Assembly: GCA_902773415.1 (NCBI GenBank) | Contig: CACYEE010000204.1 | Span: forward strand, 1 to 11,770 | Source of the DNA: an uncultured Actinomyces sp. | GTDB lineage: Bacteria; Actinomycetota; Actinomycetes; Actinomycetales; Actinomycetaceae | DNA: 11,770 nt | Direction: 5' to 3' | Shown here: positions 6,920 to 11,770 of the stretch, in pieces | Numbering within the stretch: position 1 is the stretch's first letter | Layout: every line of letters starts with the position of its first letter | Made by a program: the position numbers and the translations under genes | The notes under the pieces: generated by a model | What the model was told of the DNA's origin: nothing | Databases searched by the model: none | The model's input: the letters and a program-made list of their open reading frames with translations, nothing else

Positions 6920-7042
6920 TTCCTCGCTCCGGTCTTGCGCGGGCAAGCCCGCGCGGCCCTCCCGCCGGTCGCCGTCCCCCATCCGGCGTATCAAAGGTGT
7001 CTGACCCCTTTGATACGCCCCGGTTCTCTCGCCTGCGCAAAC
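6920..7042. repeat. 123-bp intergenic repeat, copy B (3' of transporter gene)
   Basis: Second copy of the element at 5204-5326, in the same orientation. It lies 44 bp past the stop codon of the ion transporter. The GCGCGGGC-AA-GCCCGCGC hairpin (6937-6954) is fully conserved. Its long palindrome carries one arm mismatch. Differences from copy A cluster between the two hairpins and at the palindrome. Confidence 0.93.
6985..7019. repeat. Near-perfect 35-bp palindrome in repeat copy B
   Basis: Same palindrome as in copy A, but with T instead of G in the left arm (AAAGGTGTC), giving one mismatched pair. The right arm is unchanged, so copy A or a shared ancestor represents the intact form. Confidence 0.88.
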
Positions 7043-7086
7043 CCCAGGCAGCAGGAGCTAGCCTGTAGCCTGCACGTCCCGGACGA

Positions 7087-8478
7087 TCAGAACAGGCCGA
7101 ACCGGTAGAGCACCACCAGATAGACAGCCGAAAACGCGACGGTCACAAGCATGATCGGGAAGCCGATCTTCGTGAACCGCATGAACGAAATCGGATGGCC
7201 GTTCTTCGTGGAGATGTCGGAAAGGACGACGTTCGCGGAAGCGCCGATGAGGGAGCCGTTGCCGCCCAGGCAGGCTCCAAGCGAGAGCGCCCACCACAGC
7301 GGGGCGATATCGCCGTCCATCTGCGTGGCCATGCCGGTGAGAATCGGAATCATCGTGGCAACGAAGGGAATGTTGTCGAGAAAGGCGGAAATGACGGCCG
7401 AGGCGAAGACAAGAATCAGCATCGTGGCGAAAACGTTTCCGCCAGTGGCGCCCACAAGCGCATTGCCAAGCATCTCGATCGTGCCCGTATCGACCATGCC
7501 GCCGACGATGATGAACAGGCCGCCGAAGAAAATCAGCGTCGTCCATTCCACGCCATGCAAGGCCGTGTGGATGTCCACGCGCTTGTGGTTGAGCAAAAGC
7601 GCGAAGCCGCCGGCCGCGAGCGCAATCACGGAGGATTCCAGGCCGAGAGCTCCGTGGGCCATGAAGGCGACGACGACGATGGCGAGCATCGTCACCGACA
7701 GCTTCATCATTCCGGCACGTTCGGCATTCGGTTCAAGCTCCATGACGAGCGCCTGCTTCTCGGCGTTCACGCCCATCTTGCGGCCGTACATGGCATAGGC
7801 GATCGCGATCAGCACGAACATGAGAACCACGACAATCGGACCGTCGTAGATCATGAAGTCGGCGAAGCCGAGGCCGGTCGTGCCGCCGCCCGCGGCAATG
7901 TCGGCAGGGTCTCCCATGACGGCCTTCGAGCCGATCATGATGTTCGGCGGGTCGCCGACGAGGGTCGCCGTGCCGCCGACGTTCGAGGCGACGATTTCCA
8001 TGAGGAAAAAGGGAATGGGGTCTTCGTCCAGGAGTTCGCAGATGGTGAGCGTCATCGGGCCGATCAGCAGCACCGTCGTCACGTTGTCGAGGAATGCGGA
8101 AAGCACCGCCGTGAGAACCATGAAGAGCATCATGATCTTCCACGGGTTTCCTTTCGCGATCTTCGCGGTCCTGATTGCAAGGAACTCGAAAAGGCCCGAT
8201 TCCTTGACGACGGCGACGAACAGCATCATGCCGAGCAGCACGCCGAGAGTGTTCCAGTCGACGTGGTGGACGGCCGATTCAAAGTCGACGATATGGAAGA
8301 TCTGCACGAGCACGGCGCCGACGATGGCGACGATGGTGCGGTGTACCTTCTCGGAGACGATGAGGGTCATGGCCACGAGGAAGACGCCGATGGCGAACCA
8401 GCGGGCGAATGCCGACACGTCGTCGGCAGGTGCGGGCTCCATCGCAACGGCCGCGGAAAGACTCTGGAGAAGAAGCAT
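7087..8478 (-). CDS. ArsB/NhaD-superfamily ion transporter (Na+/H+ antiporter-like)
   Basis: The 463-residue integral membrane protein has about 11-12 hydrophobic segments and the internal two-fold repeat of the ion transporter superfamily. AFLDNVTTVLLIGP in the first half mirrors AFLDNIPFVATMIP in the second, and GGTATLVGDPPNIMIG mirrors LGGNGSLIGASANVV. It most resembles NhaD/ArsB-type (COG1055) proteins that exchange Na+ or other ions for protons; the substrate cannot be fixed from sequence. ATG at 8478 follows GAAAGG at suitable spacing; an alternative M13 start is possible. It has no partner gene: the upstream neighbour is a small hypothetical gene, and a 123-bp repeat lies 44 bp past its stop. 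The arsenite role is unsupported, as no arsR or arsA is nearby. Confidence 0.88.
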   Translation of the reverse strand: MLLLQSLSAAVAMEPAPADDVSAFARWFAIGVFLVAMTLIVSEKVHRTIVAIVGAVLVQIFHIVDFESAVHHVDWNTLGVLLGMMLFVAVVKESGLFEFLAIRTAKIAKGNPWKIMMLFMVLTAVLSAFLDNVTTVLLIGPMTLTICELLDEDPIPFFLMEIVASNVGGTATLVGDPPNIMIGSKAVMGDPADIAAGGGTTGLGFADFMIYDGPIVVVLMFVLIAIAYAMYGRKMGVNAEKQALVMELEPNAERAGMMKLSVTMLAIVVVAFMAHGALGLESSVIALAAGGFALLLNHKRVDIHTALHGVEWTTLIFFGGLFIIVGGMVDTGTIEMLGNALVGATGGNVFATMLILVFASAVISAFLDNIPFVATMIPILTGMATQMDGDIAPLWWALSLGACLGGNGSLIGASANVVLSDISTKNGHPISFMRFTKIGFPIMLVTVAFSAVYLVVLYRFGLF

Positions 8479-8511
8479 AGGGGGCCTTTCGGATTGCTAG
8501 GGTACCCGTCC

Positions 8512-8517
8512 AGTCTA
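8512..8517 (-). promoter_or_regulatory. Possible -10 box TAGACT before the transporter gene
   Basis: TAGACT on the minus strand lies 33 bases before the transporter ATG, a suitable distance for a short leader. No -35 match is visible at 16-18 bases. The support is position plus recurrence before other genes here. Confidence 0.35.
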
Positions 8518-8669
8518 GCCCACGCCCCGCTTGCGCCGCCCGCATGCGCCGATGCAGGTTTCGTTCCGGGCGCTTCGCGAGACCTCGCCATCGGGTTCCG
8601 CATCGAACCGGACTCCGCGTCGCGCACCGCGAACGCCCCGAATGGGACGAGGGCTGCGATATCGGCACC

Positions 8670-8981
8670 CTATTCCCCCGTGCGCCCCTTCTTCGCATCG
8701 TCCAGCTTCCGAACCAGGGACTTGCGGCGGCGACGCAGCCGGTTGAGCGGCGCCATGTCCCTCGCCGCAATCGTTCCGCACTGCGCAAGCGACGGAAGGC
8801 CCTCGCGCGCAAGCATCGCGTCGATTTCCTCCGTCGGCGCGGAACTGCGATTGGCTTCGATAATCTCCTGCGCCCTGACGAACGCCTCCGACTTCGACGG
8901 AAGCGAAGCAATCGCCGCGTCGACCTCGGCAAGCTCGGCCTCAAGCTCTTCGACGGTCCTCGAATGGGAAAACAGCGACAT
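8670..8981 (-). CDS. Hypothetical 103-residue protein, charged helical
   Basis: I do not recognise a family. The product has no signal peptide or membrane segment. Residues 8-50 are an acidic, heptad-like helix (VEELEAELAEVDAAIASL) suited to a coiled coil. The middle holds EEIDAMLAREGLPSL, and the C-terminus is strongly basic (NRLRRRRKSLVRKLDDAKK), which could bind nucleic acid or an acidic partner. The start at 8981 is preferred over longer in-frame extensions because GGAAGGA precedes it and a perfect TATAAT sits 31-36 bases upstream. The extension reads as composition-driven sequence. It is followed after about 190 bp by the transporter gene, with a possible separate promoter between, so co-transcription is uncertain. 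Confidence 0.7.
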   Translation of the reverse strand: MSLFSHSRTVEELEAELAEVDAAIASLPSKSEAFVRAQEIIEANRSSAPTEEIDAMLAREGLPSLAQCGTIAARDMAPLNRLRRRRKSLVRKLDDAKKGRTGE

Positions 8982-9011
8982 CAGATTCCTTCCTGCGCAT
9001 GAATTCTTTTC

Positions 9012-9017
9012 ATTATA
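9012..9017 (-). promoter_or_regulatory. Perfect TATAAT -10 box before the 103-aa gene
   Basis: GCTATAATG on the minus strand is a consensus -10 in otherwise very GC-rich sequence, 31-36 bases before the start codon at 8981. The -35 region (around 9035-9041) is poor. The expected transcript start would leave a leader of about 25 bases. This also supports the short start of the gene. Confidence 0.55.
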
Positions 9018-9121
9018 GCGGACGAAAGACCCAGACATGCCCCAGGCGCGAATCTCGCCGAAAACCGCAAGACGCGGCGGGGCCCCCGTCGCTGCCCGCC
9101 ACGCACCGCAGCCAGAACCCC

Positions 9122-9139
9122 GGCAGGCACAGGCCTGCC
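9122..9139. other. 7-bp hairpin downstream of the DUF2207 gene
   Basis: GGCAGGC (9122-9128) and GCCTGCC (9133-9139) pair around ACAG. Same arms as the hairpin at 6894-6910. No T run follows on the minus strand, so a terminator role is unproven. Confidence 0.45.
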
Positions 9140-9456
9140 CAGACGCCTGCGCCGCGCCCTGGCAACCATGCTCAGGCCGAACCGTCCGAAACGCAGCGAA
9201 ACGCCGGTTAAGGACTCGATGCGTCGCCTTGCCGCCCGGGAACACCGGTTCGCGACGATCGACGCCCCTCGAACACGATGCCGGCCTGCCGCCGTGGCCG
9301 GCCCGGAAACCGGGCAGGAGACGGACTGCGCGTCGCTCGCGAAACAGGTACGGCGAACCGCCCCTCCTTCAACAGCATCCACCATATCCCCGAATGCGCC
9401 TCGGAACTGGCCGAGGCGGCGATTCGGCGCGCGCAAACCACGCCCGGCCGCACAGG

Positions 9457-11574
9457 CTAGAAGGCGCCGCCGCCGCCACCACCACCGAAGCCGCCGCCAC
9501 CGCCACCGGAGCTGCCCTCCACCGCCACCGCCTGGGCCGACCTCATCGAATCCCCGAAAGCGTCGAAGGCCGAACCGCCACCGGCCCCACGCATCGAATC
9601 CATCGATCCGATCCAGTACCCCGTCGCCAGGAAACCAGGGTCGGAGGCAACCTCGGGCCGGATCTCGCGAAGCTGGCGCAACGCATCGTCGGCCACCCCG
9701 AAAGCAGCCGCATACACCATCATCTCCCCCCACTTCTTCACGTCGGAGGGCGGAGCCTCGTCAAGCCGCGAGAAATCCGCGAGCCACCGTTTGAGCGCCT
9801 CGCACTTCGCGTTGATCTCGTTCGCAGGCGGGGTGCGCCGGCGCATGAACCACGCGAAACCGACAATCGCAAGCGCTCCTGCGGAAAGCCCCGCCCAGTA
9901 ATGCCAGGGAAGGCCCACGGCCGAGCCGACAAGATAGCCGAGCGCTCCCACCGCGGGCGCGGCAAGCCACAGCCCGATCTGAAGCCATGTGCCGGAACCC
10001 TCGAAGAAATTCTCCCGATCCGTTTCACCCGAAACCGCATCGTGAACCTTCTCGACAGCCTCCGCGTACTTGCTCGGCGCCGCCTTCGCACGGCCCCTGA
10101 AATCCGAGAAGAGCACCGCTTCCTCCTCGTGCCTGGAACGGGCCGGCACGAGCGCCGCAGCCACCGGATCGAACTCGATTCCGGTGGCCGACCCGCAGCC
10201 GCGCCAGGCGCCCGATTCGATCATCGCGTCGAGCACCCGACGGTTCGACGTCTTCCCGGTCCCCCTCTTCCTGCCACGGCCCACCGTGTCGAAGACAAGG
10301 CGCATGACAGCCGAGTCGATCTCGCCCATCGGAATCGCGGCCGCATTCTCGGTCCGCACGATCGCCCAATCGCCATGCCTGCCGTAGCGGCCCTTCTCGT
10401 CGGGCACGGCAAGCAGCTGGATGGCACCGATATTCGCCAGATGCAGCAGGGAAACGGGGATGTCCTGGGACTGGTCGCCCCAGCTGTGAAGGCGCGCGAC
10501 AACGGCCGGGTGGAGGTCCGGGTCGGGAACGTCGCGCCAGTACTTCTCCTGGAACACGGGCCTGTATTCCTTGCCGTAGCGCCGGAACAGCGCTCCCGCG
10601 CCCGCCACGATCGCCGCGAGAACGCCAAGGCTGCCTCCTTCGGCGCGCACGCGCATGCGGGCCTCCTCCTGTTCGCGCGTCACGAAGCTCGCCTCTTCCT
10701 CGATGGCTTCGGCACGCCGGTTCGCGTCGAAAACATTCGGCGCGCCCGCGCCAAGCGAAAGCCAGTCGCGCGGGAAAAGCACGCGGACTTCCGCAAACTC
10801 GTCGGTGCCGACCAGCGGCACGACCGCGCGAACCTTGCCGTCGTCAATGCCGATCTCGCCGTCGAAAGGACCGTGGCCGTAGACGAGCACGTTGTCGCCC
10901 GCCACCGCGGATTCCCCCTTCGGCACAGGCAGCGCGAGGGTCAGGTCCACGAACTCGTTGGGCACGTCCCACCCGTCGGAAACGAACTTCCAGTACAGCT
11001 CGGCGGTATCCCTGTATTGGCGTCCCGCCGCAGCGATGCTGTAACGGAAGGTGATGGTCGCCGTTTCGTCCTCGAAGGCGTGGAAGGCGTAGAACGTCGA
11101 CTCGCGTTCGTCGAAGGTTGCGTAGCCCTTGGGCGCAGAAGCGGGGTCTTCGCGCCACTTGCTCATCATCTCGGCAGGCCGCAGCTCCTTGACGCCGCCG
11201 TCCGTCTGCACGCTCGCGCCCTCGAAATCGACGCCCATCCCCGAGCCGATCAGCCCGAACTTCTGGCGTACGCCATTGAATTCGCCGTCGAATTCGTAGC
11301 GGCGCGATTCGCTGACCTCGAGAGTGCCGTCCTCGCGCAGCACAGCGTCGATGGTGGCGGCGGCAATCCAATAGTCCCGCTCCGGCAGGCGCGAGGCGAA
11401 GCGCAGCGAAGACGCCGCCTGCGCATTCGCTGCCGGCGGATTGGCGGCCGACGAATTGGCAGGCTGGGCGAACGCCCGCACATCCGCAGGCCATGCGAGA
11501 AGCGCACAGACGGCAACGAGTACGAACAACCCCCCTGCTCCGATACGAAGGCGGCGGGAAACGGCAGCAGCCAT
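9457..11574 (-). CDS. DUF2207-family membrane protein with Gly-rich tail
   Basis: The 705-residue product has the DUF2207 architecture. A signal peptide or N-terminal anchor covers about 1-35 (GLFVLVAVCALLAW). An extracytoplasmic domain follows (about 65-300), with IDAVLREDGTLEVSESRRYEFDG and YWKFVSDGWDVP typical of the family. There is a membrane segment near 330-347, then a cytoplasmic region with WRDVPDPDLHPAVVARL and SLLHLANIGAIQL. Two closely spaced membrane segments follow near 560-615 (IGLWLAAPAVGALGYLVG and YWAGLSAGALAIVGFAWFM). A helical part (KRWLADFSRLDEAPPSDVKKWGEMMVYAAAFGV) precedes the glycine-rich end GGGGGGFGGGGGGGAF. ATG at 11574 is set by GAGGAGG just upstream. The biochemical role of DUF2207 proteins is not established. 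A probable lemA end lies 136 bp upstream, and LemA and DUF2207 genes are commonly paired, suggesting a shared envelope function. Confidence 0.88.
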   Translation of the reverse strand: MAAAVSRRLRIGAGGLFVLVAVCALLAWPADVRAFAQPANSSAANPPAANAQAASSLRFASRLPERDYWIAAATIDAVLREDGTLEVSESRRYEFDGEFNGVRQKFGLIGSGMGVDFEGASVQTDGGVKELRPAEMMSKWREDPASAPKGYATFDERESTFYAFHAFEDETATITFRYSIAAAGRQYRDTAELYWKFVSDGWDVPNEFVDLTLALPVPKGESAVAGDNVLVYGHGPFDGEIGIDDGKVRAVVPLVGTDEFAEVRVLFPRDWLSLGAGAPNVFDANRRAEAIEEEASFVTREQEEARMRVRAEGGSLGVLAAIVAGAGALFRRYGKEYRPVFQEKYWRDVPDPDLHPAVVARLHSWGDQSQDIPVSLLHLANIGAIQLLAVPDEKGRYGRHGDWAIVRTENAAAIPMGEIDSAVMRLVFDTVGRGRKRGTGKTSNRRVLDAMIESGAWRGCGSATGIEFDPVAAALVPARSRHEEEAVLFSDFRGRAKAAPSKYAEAVEKVHDAVSGETDRENFFEGSGTWLQIGLWLAAPAVGALGYLVGSAVGLPWHYWAGLSAGALAIVGFAWFMRRRTPPANEINAKCEALKRWLADFSRLDEAPPSDVKKWGEMMVYAAAFGVADDALRQLREIRPEVASDPGFLATGYWIGSMDSMRGAGGGSAFDAFGDSMRSAQAVAVEGSSGGGGGGFGGGGGGGAF

Positions 11575-11605
11575 GATTCCTCCTCGAATACGACTCTTGA
11601 GGCCA

Positions 11606-11611
11606 AGTCTA
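11606..11611 (-). promoter_or_regulatory. Possible -10 box TAGACT before the DUF2207 gene
   Basis: TAGACT on the minus strand, 32 bases before the DUF2207 start codon, in GGTAGACTTGG. A -35 is not clear (CATTCC at about 16 bases is poor). If real, the DUF2207 gene can be expressed apart from the upstream lemA-like gene. Confidence 0.35.
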
Positions 11612-11710
11612 CCGAGACGGCCGGAAGGGAATGGGGCGACATTGGAAAAACGGCAGGGCAAGCGTCCCAGGCGCATGCCGCCGCGCCGGTCCGGCTCGCG
11701 CCCGCGCCAG

Positions 11711-11770
11711 CTAGAAGCTGCCGAAACGGGCCGCAGGATCGATCTGGAGAGCCGGGCGCGGCTCGAAACC
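11711..11770 (-). CDS. 3' end of a probable LemA-family protein (partial)
   Basis: Only the last 19 codons and a TAG stop are in the window, reading GFEPRPALQIDPAARFGSF. The pattern of a phenylalanine, then PRP, an acidic residue, AAR and a final phenylalanine resembles the C-terminus of LemA proteins, which are membrane-anchored with a helical soluble domain. A following DUF2207 gene on the same strand is the common arrangement and is half of the argument. The fragment is too short for certainty. Confidence 0.5.
   Translation of the reverse strand, partial: GFEPRPALQIDPAARFGSF

Larger units (their letters stand above)
8982..9456. other. Intergenic region between DUF2207 gene and 103-aa gene
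   Basis: 475 bp without a gene I can support. An 81-codon GTG-started frame (9208-9453) exists but has no family and looks composition-driven. The region contains hairpins GCCCGG-AAA-CCGGGC (9301-9315) and GGCAGGC-ACAG-GCCTGCC (9122-9139), and a consensus -10 box near its left end. Confidence 0.55.

Noticed and set aside
5081..6994. Two small minus-strand frames sharing the start MIRR(I/M)GDGD and AGLPAQDRSEE (5081-5278 and 6623-6994)
   Set aside because: The shared peptide is just the translated 123-bp repeat. The frames diverge completely outside it.
5204..7042. CRISPR array or composite transposon
   Set aside because: Only two repeat units 1.7 kb apart with a gene between; no cas genes and no transposase are visible.
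7087..8478. Arsenite efflux pump ArsB
   Set aside because: Superfamily membership is clear, but no arsR, arsA or arsC is near, so an arsenic role is unsupported.
7195..9018. Long plus-strand open frame opposite the transporter and 103-aa genes
   Set aside because: The sequence is dominated by D, H, E and R, with no domain, and it overlaps genes with clear family motifs on the other strand. Same codon-bias cause as opposite mfd.
9208..9453. 81-codon GTG-started frame just after the DUF2207 stop codon
   Set aside because: No Shine-Dalgarno I trust, no family, arginine/proline/serine-rich composition typical of GC-rich non-coding DNA, and it crosses hairpins.

Overview
The window comes from a high-GC bacterium. 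Every gene I can support lies on the minus strand, so the gene order below runs from the right edge to the left. An L25 protein of the long CTC type, a C-terminal-half-only methionine synthase, and a DUF2207 protein next to a probable LemA protein fit a high-GC Gram-positive. Coriobacteriia/Eggerthellaceae-like gut Actinomycetota are my best guess, but this is an impression from protein style only and no marker gene settles it.

Layout, in transcription order: the last 19 codons of a probable LemA-family protein (11711-11770); a 705-residue DUF2207 membrane protein with a Gly-rich tail (9457-11574); a 475-bp gap with hairpins and a perfect TATAAT box; a 103-residue hypothetical protein (8670-8981); an ArsB/NhaD-type ion transporter (7087-8478); a 616-bp gap holding one copy of a 123-bp intergenic repeat; a short MetE-like (core methionine synthase) zinc enzyme (5349-6470); a 495-bp gap with the second copy of the repeat; and then a housekeeping run rplY (4269-4853), pth (3595-4173), mfd (1-3598, running off the left edge).

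The rplY-pth-mfd run links ribosome structure, peptidyl-tRNA recycling and transcription-coupled repair. pth and mfd overlap by ATGA and look translationally coupled. A strong 12-bp hairpin lies in the rplY-pth gap. The other genes look like independent units with their own Shine-Dalgarno sites.

Two structures are not explained by the genes. First, window bases 1-77 repeat bases 847-923 exactly and in frame (846 bp apart), so the visible end of Mfd re-enters its own translocation domain. This is either an assembly-graph junction or a real internal duplication. Second, a 123-bp intergenic element (about 94% identity, no gaps) occurs just downstream of both the metE-like and the transporter gene. 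It carries a 17+1+17 palindrome and brackets the metE-like gene as direct repeats. I see no defence system, CRISPR array, RNA gene or transposase, and I do not think this window contains a new multi-gene system.
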